From Symsagittifera roscoffensis (taxonomy: Eukaryota > Xenacoelomorpha > Acoela > Convolutidae), in NCBI RefSeq assembly GCF_963678635.1, contig NC_087064.1, forward strand, positions 21,192,509 to 21,256,508: a stretch of DNA of 64,000 nt, read 5' to 3'. A model generated the notes under the pieces. That model saw nothing but the letters and a program-made list of their open reading frames with translations, was not told the DNA's origin and ran no database searches. Both the position numbers and the translations under genes were made by a program. How positions within the stretch are numbered: position 1 is the first letter of the stretch; each line of letters starts with the position of its first letter. Of the stretch, positions 11,701 through 22,020 are shown piece by piece.

Positions 11701-13449
11701 AAACTTGTCATAGAACCAGTTAATATCAGGTGATTATAACTTTCAATGTTACGAAACACATTTTCTTGAAGCCCTATTTGTGAAGCTCTAAAGTGGAAAC
11801 ATATTCAAAATCAATTAGAAATAGGCTAGATTAAAATATGACTAACTATATGTGAGGAATGATTTTGGAGGCCTCGATAAATGTTTTTCTACTTCCATCT
11901 CTCGTGAAGTCTCCGACTTTGACGTAGATTTTCACTGAAACTCAACTTCTTTCATTTTTCAATGACAATTTTTACATTTTTCATTAGGCAATATTTTAAA
12001 AATTATTCATAAAATTTGGTGGTACATAAGCCAGCCGAGGCACCAACCAGCCGAAAATACTACTTACGTAATACTAGTTATGTAACAATTATTTAACAGT
12101 TAAGAAACTTATGAAAATTTCATTCAAATGATGTAACGTTTCGGTTGGCTTATATTTCGGCTGGCCTTCTCACACTCGCTAAACTCGTATTGTTCTGTGA
12201 AAAATAGCTAGATACAAAGACCCCCTGCCCACCCAAAGGGTCACCCCTTTTTACTATTTTTAGATATGAATTTTTGTGCCGGACCCTAAAATTTTTCTAA
12301 AGGCACCTGCAGCGCCAATTTATACTAATTTTGAGGGGGAGCGCGCGCCAAAAAAACGCGATTTTTTTGTCAAAATTTTTCAAAAAGAGCCCAAAAACGG
12401 CTTTTTTTGACTGTTTTTTTAAAAATTTGCCTGCGGCGCAGAAAATTTGGTCAAAATGGGGTTTTTATAAAGATTTAGGAGAGCTCAGAAAATCAATTTA
12501 GTCGACCTAAGAAAAGGATTTCCCCTCGAGAAAAAGAAAATCCCCCCTCGAGAAAATCCAAGATCCGCCACTGAGCCCTATGGTAAAAAAAATCATCCCT
12601 ACCAGGGCGGTTCCAGGAGTTTATGGAGTGGTGGGGATCTCCCAAATCACTATAAGGACCCCATTTTGACAAATTGTTTGCGCAGCAGGCAAAGTTTTGA
12701 AAAAAAAACAAGCCAAAAAACGCGTTTTTAGGCTCTTTTAGGAAATTGTTGTCTGTTGTCCAAAAAATGCGCTTTTTTGGCGCGCGCTCCCCTTTAAAAT
12801 TAGTACATATTGGCCCCCCGCCTAACCTTTCCCTAAATTCTCTACTGATTTCTACTATACAATTTCTAAATGATACGCTAAGCATTAAAAGTCTTTGTGA
12901 AGGTATCGAAATAAAAAGCGCAACGAAATTTAAGAAATAAACCAATTAATAGAATTTTTTTGATGCAATAAAGTGATTCGATCTCTTAGCATTCCTCCAT
13001 CCTTGCAAAGGAGGGTTGGTCTGTTGGTAAGAAATTTACGTATGCTCCGCCGTTCAATAATTCCTTTATAGGGATCGATATTCTCCAATAGGTACGCAAA
13101 GGGCAGATGGGGGGAGGGGGTAGTTAAAGAGAGCCAAAAGATTATTGAATTTAACTACTACTTAATTTAATCCACCTGCGTTTCTGAGACAGTGAGCGGC
13201 AGTCAGCACCCACCTCTCTCCAATCACACTCCCCCCACACACATATGCAGACCCCTCCTTGTCTATCTTCTTCAATTGCACGTAGAAGTCCCTGTCACGT
13301 GACGTGTGTCCGTTTATGATGGACAATTCAGGTTGATATGAAGCTCGGAGGGGTTGCGAGCCTATCCAATCAGAGTTTTTGTTGGAATCTGAGCTTAACC
13401 AACCAGATTCACCGCGAAGTTGCTGGTAATTGCAATACGTTTGAAACAT
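8712..13449 (-). CDS. S1-family (chymotrypsin-fold) serine protease, five exons
   Basis: A secreted-type serine endopeptidase read from minus-strand exons: 13176-~13449, 11847-11934, 11116-11325, 10671-10778 and 8712-8850 (TGA at 8712-8714). All four junctions have GT..AG ends and matching phases. Exon 1 holds IINGH (mature N terminus) and CGGSV..WVLTAAHC with the catalytic His; exon 3 holds FDIGLIKT with the catalytic Asp; exon 4 holds CKGDSGGPL with the catalytic Ser; exon 5 holds YGQPYCVYGAVSHG and a final helix YYYEWIRNVM. Counting back from the Ser, the position equivalent to 189 in chymotrypsin is Gly, not Asp, so trypsin-like cleavage after Arg/Lys is unlikely. The residue before IINGH is Ser rather than Arg/Lys, unusual for a trypsin-activated zymogen. 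No signal-peptide exon was found, so the true start and the left edge of exon 1 are open. Introns carry R1 and hAT-type insertions. Confidence 0.85.
9064..9491. mobile_element. hAT-type non-autonomous element, complete, with 8-bp target duplication
   Basis: The element begins CAGGGGCGGATTTAGG and ends ATATCCGCCCCTG, an inverted terminal repeat of the hAT kind. It is flanked on both sides by AGTTCAAT (9056-9063 and 9492-9499), an 8-bp duplication typical of hAT transposition. It lies inside the last intron of the protease. The short frames inside it occur in the other copies only in part and are not a transposase. Confidence 0.85.
9978..10576 (+). repeat. R1 repeat, diverged long copy
   Basis: The ends are recognisable ('acaagactgctcctatcagg' and 'gaaaaaggaacaaa') and blocks such as 'ccccacatgcaaggtcaaat' correspond to the R1 core. 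The middle, though, is heavily rewritten and about 70 bp longer. It sits in the last protease intron. Confidence 0.5.
11506..11660. repeat. Local direct duplication
   Basis: The block 'gctaagtgtaaaaacgtttcaggt..ccgtttcgaattttttt' occurs at about 11508-11560 and again at about 11610-11660. An inverted copy of its 3' part ('aaaattcaaaacgg') lies between them. It is intronic to the protease. Confidence 0.5.
12215..12573. mobile_element. hAT-type element, left-truncated copy
   Basis: Shares 'gggggagcgcgcgccaaaaaa', 'gcgcagaaaattt' and the CCGCCACTG end with the complete element at 9064-9491 but lacks the CAGGGGCGG start. It is in a protease intron. Confidence 0.65.
12640..12822. mobile_element. 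hAT-type element fragment, opposite orientation
   Basis: The inner segment only ('gcgcagcaggcaaagttttg', then 'ttttggcgcgcgctcccc'), inverted relative to the previous fragment and without ends. Confidence 0.5.
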
Positions 13450-13524
13450 CCGTCTTTATTTATAGTAAAATTTACAGCGAAAGTTTTGTCAACCAAACAG
13501 AGCTGAGTTTTCAAAACTGTTTTT

Positions 13525-13943
13525 TTTTCGAGGTGGGGGGAGTTCGGATTTTCAAAAAATTTTCGATAAATTTGTCGACCTTTTTGTTTTTTAGGTCGAG
13601 CAAAGTGAATTTCCGAGCTCTCCCAAAGCACTAAAAATCCCCGGTTTTGGTAAAATTTTCTGCGCCGCCGGCAAAATTTTGAAAACCAGGCCAAAAAAAA
13701 GCAAAAAAGGCGTTTTTAGGCACTTTTTGGAAAAATTTGAGCAAAAAAGAGCGTTTTCTTGGCGCGCGCTCCCCCTCAAAATAAGTATATATTGGCACCG
13801 AAGGCGCCTTTAGAAAAGTTTTAGGGTCCGTCATCAAATATGGATATCTCAAAATAGTACAAAGGGGGACCGTTTGGGTCGGCAGGGGGTCGAATCCTTG
13901 AGAGGGAGGCGTCCGCCCCCCTACCCCCCTAAATCCGCCCCTG
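13525..13943. mobile_element. hAT-type element, one terminus lost
   Basis: Runs from a cut left end through the conserved inner blocks to 'aaatccgcccctg' at 13943. The left CAGGGGCGG terminus is missing, so no target duplication can be read. It lies just upstream of the visible first protease exon and may bound the promoter region. Confidence 0.65.
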
Positions 13944-14002
13944 GTTCCGATCGAGTGCTATTTTTTGAGCAAGTTCATATGTTAAAAAAGATCTGATCTA
14001 TG

Positions 14003-14125
14003 GAAAAATTTGCGAAAATGCGAGATTTTGCAAAATCCAAAAATGCCGTTTTTGAGCACTTTTCTCGAACAATCCCAAAAACGCCGAAAAACGCGCGCTC
14101 CCCCTTTGAAGTTAGTAATTTGGGT
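14003..14125. mobile_element. hAT-type element fragment
   Basis: A short piece of the same family ('aacgcgcgctccccctttga') with no ends. Confidence 0.4.
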
Positions 14126-14800
14126 AAGTGTTTCAAAAGAACTTTATTTCTGAAGGTTGAAAATTTAATGCTTTTGTTTTTTTTTCTATGAAATGCATTT
14201 TTGAATATTTTGCACCATCAATCAATGAAAATGCCTTTTCATTTGTCGGATGCTTGCACTATCAAGTTGCTCACAATGTTATCATCTTCTTCTATCAGCT
14301 CAGTAGCGTTCAAATCATCATCAGTGAAACTGCTTCTCAAAAAGTCAGAAAAATCCATTTTTGATTGCTTCGGCCAGATACAGTTGATCGCACTCATTGT
14401 GGACCAAATTAAAAACAACTTTAAACTGATATTTTGACTCATTAGTGTTTATTTCCAAGAGGCAAAATTGTGAAATGAAAACTGACAGTATCCGACAGTT
14501 GCTATAAAATGAAACAGATTAGATGATGTGAAACTATAAAGATTCCCGAGACTTTATGACCTTGAGAAATTTTTGTTCAGAAGAAAAGCTAACTTCACGA
14601 CTGATCTGAATTTCATGAAGGCCTTCTGGCATGTGTGAAATCTTTAGAAACCAGTTGGTAGTTATACAGAGTTTCCGACTTTCATAAAATTCTGAGACAT
14701 TTTGCGCCTTACTGATAGGAAGGCTGCAGTGAGGTTTCTATGCTAGAAGAACAAAAAGTGCGATCACTGGGGCCCGCAAACAAAAAGAGTTTGAAAAATA

Positions 14801-15533
14801 CAGTGCTGATTTAAATTAACCGGACAAAACGCGTTAAACTTGAAATTTAAAACCCGTTTTTCTCAAATTGGGTTGAGTTTAGGTGAAAATTTATGAAGAC
14901 AAACGTGCTTAAAATTTTAGCAGAATTAATATGGTGTGATTTGTTTTGCGAAATTCGGGCCCAAAATTTTACCCCAAAAATTGGTCATTTTGGCTTTTCT
15001 CAGTTAATCAAAAATTACGCCGAAAACACCCAGTCAATCACAGACATAATTATATCAAAGTGAGCCACTTACGTAGCCCAACAAACTTTAAGAAGGGTAT
15101 AATCTCCAAAATATTGTATAATTTAATTTTTATTTTTGTTTGATAGACAAAAAAGGCCGTTTTTACTATATAAAATACCAACTGTTTATATAAAAACAAT
15201 TTTCAAACGGTTTGCAAATTTTTTTGGAGTATATAACCTTCTTAAAGTTTGTTGGGCTACGTAAGGGACTCACTTTGATATAATTATGTCTGTGATCGAC
15301 TGCGTATTTTCGGCGTAATTTATGATTAACTAAGAAAAGCTAAAATGACCCATTTTTGGGGTAAAATTTCAGGCCCCAGTTTCGCAAAACAAATTACACC
15401 ATATTAATTCTGCTAAAATTTTAAGCAAGTTTTGTCTTCATAAATTTTCACGTAAACTCAACCCAATTTGAGAAAAACGGGTTTTTAATTTCAAGTTTAA
15501 CGCGTTTTGTCCGGTTAATTTAAATCAGCACTG
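14801..15533. mobile_element. Long inverted-repeat element, Tc1/mariner type, TA target
   Basis: Two ~310-bp arms (14801 to about 15110, and about 15226 to 15533) are inverted copies of each other around a ~115-bp AT-rich centre. The termini read CAGTGCTGATTTAAATTAAC and its complement, and each end abuts TA (14799-14800, 15534-15535). CAGTG ends with a TA duplication are the Tc1/mariner signature. No transposase is present. Confidence 0.85.
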
Positions 15534-15741
15534 TAGATGAAAGTGGTTGAATGACATTTGAAGCTCGCTTTTACCAGATATGACTTTTGAATGAGCGTAT
15601 TTTTGGGCTTTTACATCTTTTGTCCAACAGCTGATGTTCCAAAAACAAGTTTAATTTAGTCCATTTATCAAGGGTAAAGTTTTAAACAATTATCGTATAG
15701 AAACTCAAAAAGCCACATGTCAAATGAAAATGAAATTTAAA

Positions 15742-16266
15742 ACAAGACTGCTCATATCAAGGTGAGGCCTTGAATGTTCCGACTGCTTTTTAAGGCATAT
15801 GAAGCAGTATTAACATGAAAGTTAAATGAAAAAAATTTAAAAAAATTTTGTAAACAAAATTAAGATTTTTTTTTGTGAAAATCATTCCCCCACACGCCAT
15901 ATAAAGTACAAAGTGATAAATTTCGCTTATAGTAACAAATCAATTATGGCAAATAAGCTTCATTCAACCAATTTGGAACGATTTATAAGACGGATTAAAT
16001 CTCCGCTCCCGTGTTAATAGCGCGAAAGATATCGCGCGTTAATTGTCCCAAATTGACCAAAATGCCATTCTTTAAACCCCCATAACTTTACGAAAAATGA
16101 TCACAGGAGTATATTTTCAAATTTAAGCTCAGCACAACAATACCTTTTGAATGATGAAAAAAAATCCGTTAAAAACGGCTAGTTTAAAAGTCGAAATTTG
16201 TCTGAAGAAAAAAAACCCACCCCGAGCACAAACATTCCGTTACTTTCGTATCGAAAAGTGGAACAA
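15742..16266 (+). repeat. R1 repeat, near full length (~525 bp)
   Basis: Typical copy: 'acaagactgctcatatcaag' at the left, the 'cgcgaaagatatcgcgcg' core, 'gtatcgaaaagtggaaca' at the right. It lies in the P1 intron that also contains an R1 in P2, but there in the other orientation, so the two insertions are independent. Confidence 0.75.
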
Positions 16267-16555
16267 TAAAGTATGGAATTATTTACAAAAAAAAAACAAA
16301 AATAAAGGATGCAATGTATTGGAGAAAAATTATCACTCGAGAACAAAAATACGCACATGTTAGATAAAATTCATCATTTTTCATCATTGTTAACAATGCC
16401 ACTATCAATGAACACGCAGAAAGCGGCAAGTGAATGAGATCGACTGGATTGGGTATTCTAACAAAGTAACTTCTGATCATTTCCACTGTCTGCAAGTACA
16501 CGCTATCTATTTTCTTACGGATACGTTTGTGGTATTCCTTGGCGCAATATCGGAT

Positions 16556-17003
16556 CTGAGACTTTCTTTTTTCTCATTTGATTTTTGGTAAAATACTGTG
16601 AAAAAACAGTAAAAAACAGCGATCGCCATCGATGAATTATCGATGTTCATTGCCACAATAGCAAATTTTATCAATAAATATCGCTAATTTGGCTTATTTT
16701 CAGCGATGGAGCAGCGATAAAAAACTAATAAAATGAAAAAAAAATAGTATTCTATCACGAGTTCGATCCACTAACCTTGAGAACTGTATCTTACTTCTGC
16801 GCTACCAATCATTACAGAAACCAGAGCTAAAGAGCTTATCAGCTGTAACTCTCATTTGAAAGCTACTAGATTGAGTTAAAATTTCTTAAGTTTTAGTGAT
16901 GATTTTCTACGGAATCATTACTGAAATAGCTCTGAAAAAATGCAGGTTTATCGATGCAACAAACTCTGAATTATACATGAATCAGCGCTTGAAAATAGCG
17001 ATC
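16556..17003. other. Gene-free stretch
   Basis: Upstream side of P1, ending at the gypsy target site. A run of cgatcgccatcgatgaa-like palindromic bases occurs near 16620-16650. No gene seen. Confidence 0.4.
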
Positions 17004-17008
17004 ACTGG

Positions 17009-17344
17009 TGTCATCCATACGGATATTATAGCAAAAAATCGTTTACTAATGATATAGGTTTAGGTGCTAGATTTACCAGTTGGTAATGATTACATACTAT
17101 AAACATAACTGATTATGTAACACATATGGAAGTCTGATGATTAAATAAGTTCCTATTTATACGTAATGACATATGTACTAGTTATTATGAAACACTGTCT
17201 CTCAATTGATTCGAGGTCAGTGTTAGCCAGATTTAAACATTGTTAGATGAATTTAAGTTGTTCTCTTAAACGATCGTTTCTCAGTTAGCGTTCAGCATAG
17301 ACTTAGACGAAAATAGATTATACCTCACGGATGAGGGAATAACA
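17009..17344 (+). repeat. 5' LTR of element A
   Basis: Starts TGTCATCC and ends ATAACA. The next bases, TGGCGCAGCC, are placed where a tRNA primer-binding site is expected and overlap the gag ATG, which begins with the last base of the LTR. Confidence 0.9.
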
Positions 17345-18369
17345 TGGCGCAGCCAGCACTTACAGAGAACCCATTGGGGATTACACCGTTTTGGCAGAAA
17401 GCCTCAGCGGACCCACCAGTAGAGTGGGATAAGTGGAGCCAACAATTATTCCTTGGATTCATCGCAAAAGACGGTGTAAACTTGACGAGGCTATTACAAA
17501 ACCCCCCAGCTATCCGACAACCCCAAGAACCAGGATATGAACTCCCGAGGGGGAAACCGACAAACAGGTACGAGATCGCAATCTACGCAACCAAGAAAAA
17601 CGGTTAGCGTGGGAAAATCAGTGTCAACATTTAGATAACCTCGGTCCAACAGTAGACGGAATTCCCTGGGAAGAAGCGGACATCAAATGCCGGAGCTATA
17701 TTTATTTGTGTCTGGGGATGAGGGCCAAAGAAGATTGACACAATATTATCCGAATCTCAAAAATCAGGAAATCTCAATCAGAGATTTCTGGGGAAGGTTA
17801 ACACGACTTTTTGTAAAGGTACGAAATGTGACATTCGACCGATATGAAGCTTTCACGCGCAAGCAAGGAAAGACAGAAACCCTGGAAGAATTCCACTGTG
17901 TACTCACGGAACTCTTGGTCAAAGGCAACTTCAAGTGTACCGCATGCAATGATGGTAGACTCGAATCAGAAATAATTTGAGATTTGTTTACAGCGAACAT
18001 GTCAAACGACGAAGTTCAAAAAGACCTTCTCGCTGAAACGAACACGCCCGAACAAGCGATGGATTACGCAACAAAACGGGAGAAAGGTCTCGAGAATCAA
18101 GTCCACATCAGAAAACAGGGATCGTCTAATAGTCACACCGGATTTACAAACATCAAGTCGGAACCGGTAAACTTCGTCCAAAGGAGGGGTGGTTATAAGT
18201 CTCAACCTCGGGGTGGACGCAGTCGCTGAGGACTAACGTCGAGAAACAGTTCTGACAGACCCGCACAAAATAAAAAGATTGCTTCAAGTGGGGCAACAAC
18301 TTCTCAGCTAACCATTTGGCACAGTGTCCGGCGCGAGACAAAATTTGTGATAAATGCACAAAAAGGGGT
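17344..18369 (+). pseudogene. Element A gag (capsid and nucleocapsid), frameshifted
   Basis: Encodes the structural protein that packages the element RNA. The first frame (17344-17607) opens MAQPALTENPLG and includes PPVEWDKWSQQ. After a frameshift the capsid-like part continues at 17687-17980, and after a TGA (17978-17980) at 17984-18229. The nucleocapsid follows: a degenerate knuckle in which the second Cys appears as Trp (CFKWG), then a good CCHC box CDKCTKRGHFAKLC near 18346-18390. The ATG sits on the LTR boundary. At least two frameshifts and two stops break the gene. Confidence 0.8.
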
Positions 18370-18954
18370 CATTTTGCAAAACTATGCAAATCTAGTGGAG
18401 TAAATGTTATTCAGGAGAACATTCCTCAGCAACAGGATCTTCAGGAAACCGACATAACCGCCTACGTCAATTATCTCCAAGCAGGTGATATAATTCCGGG
18501 ATGGCAGTTAGTACATCCGGATGATACATCTACCAACTGGATAAAATTTGAACCACGCCGAGCAGAAGTCATATCAAACAACGATCTACAAAAACATCTT
18601 ATTCGGATCCGTTCGGAGAGGAATATTATTGTGTTTATTGCCGACACAGGTTCTCCAACGTCTTTCGTGAACGAAAAACCAGCCAAACTTCTGACATCTA
18701 CTGTCAAATCGGCAGTTAAAACTACATTAGGAGAAGACGATGAGGCCAACAGAATAGTCTGTTACAATGGCTACAAAGTCCCGTCGCCTGGCAGGTTGAT
18801 CGCTCCTATAGAATCTGGAGGATGGACGATTCAAACAGCTTCATTCATAGTGGTGGACGACAGACGAGCGAACATCATGGGACGCAATCTTCTTCCCCAG
18901 ATCGGAATAAACTGCACCAAGAGAGAAAACCAGTTGGTAAGTCTAATTTTCTAG
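18316..18954 (+). pseudogene. Element A protease region (retropepsin)
   Basis: The open frame begins in the zinc knuckle and carries FIADTGSPTSFV, in which DTGS (Asp at residue 110, nt 18643) is the aspartic-protease active-site motif. The downstream part NIMGRNLLPQIGI matches the second conserved hydrophobic segment of retropepsins, which would cut Gag-Pol during particle maturation. The frame stops before reverse transcriptase, which continues in another frame. Confidence 0.8.
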
Positions 18955-20475
18955 TCAACAATATTGACAGTTCAGACACACAAATAGCGGCGTGGGTCAA
19001 AACCACGTACCCTGGCCTCTGTACACGAATAGGGCGCTCCAAAAATCACATGGTTCATACACAATTCCTAAAAGAATTCAAGGCGTTGCAACAACAAGGG
19101 AGACGTATTACCATCCATATTCAAGAGAAAGTGGAAAATGAAATTCGATCGCTAATTGACCAATGTCATATAATCCGTCTGGAGAAATGCAGCGACCACC
19201 AATTCATAAGCCCTATTGTAATAACGGTAAAAAAAGATCAATCAATAAAATCAATCAATCAATAAGATCAACCAAAAAATCTATCCTTAAAAACAAATAT
19301 CAAATGCCAAACATCGAGGTTTTGTTAGATAAAATAGCACAGTCGGCTCAGGAAGGAACAAACAAACCGGGGACCACGTAAATTTCAACATTAGATTTAC
19401 TTTATGCGTATAGTCAACTGCCATTCGATGAGACATCACGGACGCAATGTAATTTCAGTATTATTGTGGGTAGGGCTACCGGAACCTACCAGTTCCACAC
19501 GGGGTTTTACGGACTCACCAATATGCCCGCGGAGTTTCAGAAAGCCATTGATCTGACCCTCAATAATGAGAAAGACACGTTCGCATTTTTAGATGATATT
19601 CTGATTATCTCACACGTTACCAAAGAACAACACATAGATAAGCTAACGAAAGTTCTCAACAAGTTAGATGCGGAAAACATGGCCATCTCCGTCGACAAAT
19701 GTAAATTTGGTTGCAAAAAAGGTAGAGTGGCTAGGCTTCGTAATTAACGAATATGGAATAACCCCTATGCAAAAGAAAACCGATGCTATAGTAAACTTAC
19801 ACCACCCAAAAACTTTTAAACAACTCAAAGTTTTATGGGATCTGTTCATCATTTGAACAAGTTTATACCTAATCTGGCTCACTTATGTACTCCGCTACAA
19901 CCTCTACTGTCCACACCCAACACATATAATGGAAGGAGGAAAATGAAAAAGCGTTTCGTAATATACTAGCGGCGGTTCAAAATATTACGGAAAATAGACA
20001 TTGAGTAAGCAACAGAGAAACACGTATTGTTTGTGACGCCAGCCGCGAAGGACTGGGCGCGGCACTCAAACAAGAAACACCAGATGGTTGGGCAACCATT
20101 GCGTACGCATCGCGGTTTTTGAATTCGTGTGAACAAAAATATTCATTTAATGAGCTCGAGCTCTTAGCCGCAGTATGGGCTATCGAACATTTTAAGTATT
20201 ACCTCTATGGTAGACGTTTCACTCTAATAACAGGTCGCCAAGCATTGGTAAGCGCCCTACAAAGTAATAGACGTAATAAAACCTATCAAAGTCGGTTAAA
20301 TAGATGGATCGATAGGCTCATTCCGTTTGATTTTGACATACACCACCTAGCAGGCAGTAAAATGGGTCTCATTGATTACATTTCACGACATCCAGTCGGT
20401 AAACCACAACCCCCGGCATATTGGGACGAACAATTTGTCGTCGCTTTAATCGACGACTTTGTCAAATGCTTATAA
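18822..20475 (+). pseudogene. Element A reverse transcriptase and RNase H, broken
   Basis: The polymerase begins in the frame 18822-19265 with GRRITIHIQEKVENEI and CSDHQFISPIVITVKKD. A short atcaat-type simple repeat (19238-19290) then replaces part of the fingers. The palm is in 19466-19747 with FAFLDDILIISH (FLDD is the catalytic box). The thumb continues in another frame with VEWLGFVINEYGITP. RNase H follows after further breaks: YASRFLNS..YSFNELELLAAVWA (20119-20475), the TLITGRQAL block and a DYISRHP end. The catalytic Asp of the RT box is kept. This copy is inactive because of at least three frame changes. Confidence 0.85.
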
Positions 20476-20893
20476 TTTCAAGACAGCAGCAATCAAATCA
20501 TCTCTTTGCACAAAAAACCAACCGGATATCTAGGCACCAGAAAGCTTGACCGAAACGAGAACGTTGAAATTTGAAATTCTGTTCACACACAAACTGCATT
20601 CACTGTTAAAAGTCAATTGTTTCAAACCAGTCGCTCTAACATATCGAATTCGCTTTAAAATATAAACAGTACACTGATTCACAGCAAAAACTTAACAATG
20701 AGCCGGCAATTGCAACAAGGCATGGCCTTGCCCCCTTCAAATGTATTATAAGAAAATGCCACAGTGGCTCCCCAACACAGCTTAAGTTTGCTCCCATTAA
20801 TTACGCCACGTTTAACGACTACTTAAACAAACCGCCACCGCCGGAACTTACAATTAGTGACGTTACCCATCAAGTCATCCCATCAGAGGAGAG

Positions 20894-22020
20894 CTATACC
20901 TTTCGGAGGATCGATAATGAAAAAGTTAATGCCATCTGCCAAAAGTTAATGACAACATCAGAATGCCAGAAAACCACGGTGGAGGAGGAGGACACGCCCT
21001 TGTTCCGTAAGAACCTTAGAAAAGTTATGGACATTGAATTTTTGGCAGCGGCTACGCGACGTGACCGGAATCTTTCACCATTGATAAACATGATCAAGCA
21101 ACAAAAATGGGACAGTGTGAAACAGTGCTATGGCCCCTACTTCTTCAACGTTCGTCACCGATTGTCCGTTAGGGACGGTATTTTGTTATAAAACAATAGG
21201 GTCGTTATCCCAAAATAGTTACGACCAACGATGATGGACACCTTACATCTAACCCACCCAGGACAAGGCGGCATGATTGAATCGACTAAACATGTGTGGT
21301 ATCCCTATTTGCATCGGGATATTGTGGCCACCGCACAAAATTGTAAAAACTGCCGCGAAAAAGGTGAGAATCTTAAAGTCATATCAGGGAAAAAGCATTA
21401 TACGACCTTGGACGCTGTAGTGGAGCCAAACAAAGAAATCCAGCTGGATTTTGCGGGCCCGTTACCGGATGAAAATGATGAAAAAGTATATATCTTAGTT
21501 GGAGTAGATCGATTCTCCCGTTTCCCATACGCAAAAGTTGTTTCAAACAACAGAGCTGATACAATCAACCGGTTTATGCAAAACCATATCGTAAATCATG
21601 GGATTCCCCGTAACATCAGATGCGACCAAGCACAAGTTTTTCGGGCCAAAAAGTTTCTAATAAATTGTAAAACTAATAATATCAAGCTAATATTTGCACC
21701 AGTGGATGACCACAGGGCAATGGGAATGGTCGAACGGCTAATAAGAACTCTAAAATCAAGACTAGCACTTATGAAAACCGACAAAAACAAAAACCATATA
21801 AACTTGCGTCTGACGTCGCTGAGCTAATTAAGACACTTCGTATTACGCCTAACGCAACCACAAAAATAACTCCGTTTGAGGCCCATTTTGGACGGCGGCC
21901 CAATACACTCTTAACGAATATTAGCACATCACCAAAACTCTCAAATCTTTCATGGGAAAACACTAAGCTATCATGTTTAGATGAAAAAGTCCCACAAAGC
22001 CAGCACTCTCTGCGGAAGCT
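20894..22020 (+). pseudogene. Element A integrase, decayed
   Basis: The N-terminal zinc region reads HLTHPGQGGM..VWYPYLHRDI..CKNCREKG (21231-21360), and the core has QLDFAGPL (first Asp), IRCDQAQVF (second Asp) and MGMVERLIRTL (Glu). Exactly 35 residues lie between the second Asp and the Glu, the D,D35E spacing of retroviral-type integrases, so the active-site triad is intact. The frame changes near 21800 and continues as TPFEAHFGRRPN (to about 22020). An upstream frame (20949-21191) is the spacer between RNase H and integrase. Confidence 0.85.

Larger units (their letters stand above)
14239..16555 (-). pseudogene. Unidentified gene P1, three 3' exons, with a frameshift
   Basis: Three minus-strand exons can be proposed because a diverged copy (P2, about 24,708-26,310) shows the same blocks in the same order: 16337-16555 (73 codons; IRYCAKEYHKRIRKKIDSV start), 14561-14737 (59 codons; contains CITTNWFLKI) and 14239-14425 (contains FLRSSFTDDDLNATELI, stop TGA). 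All junctions have AG/GT ends and phase 0. The last exon has one extra A in an A run (about 14358) relative to P2, shifting the frame; it could be decay or an assembly error. The stop lines up with P2's stop although the codons differ (TGA, TAA), supporting a true C terminus. I do not recognise the family; no catalytic motif or clear membrane helix is seen. The second intron is large and holds a Tc1-type element and an R1 copy. Confidence 0.5.
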
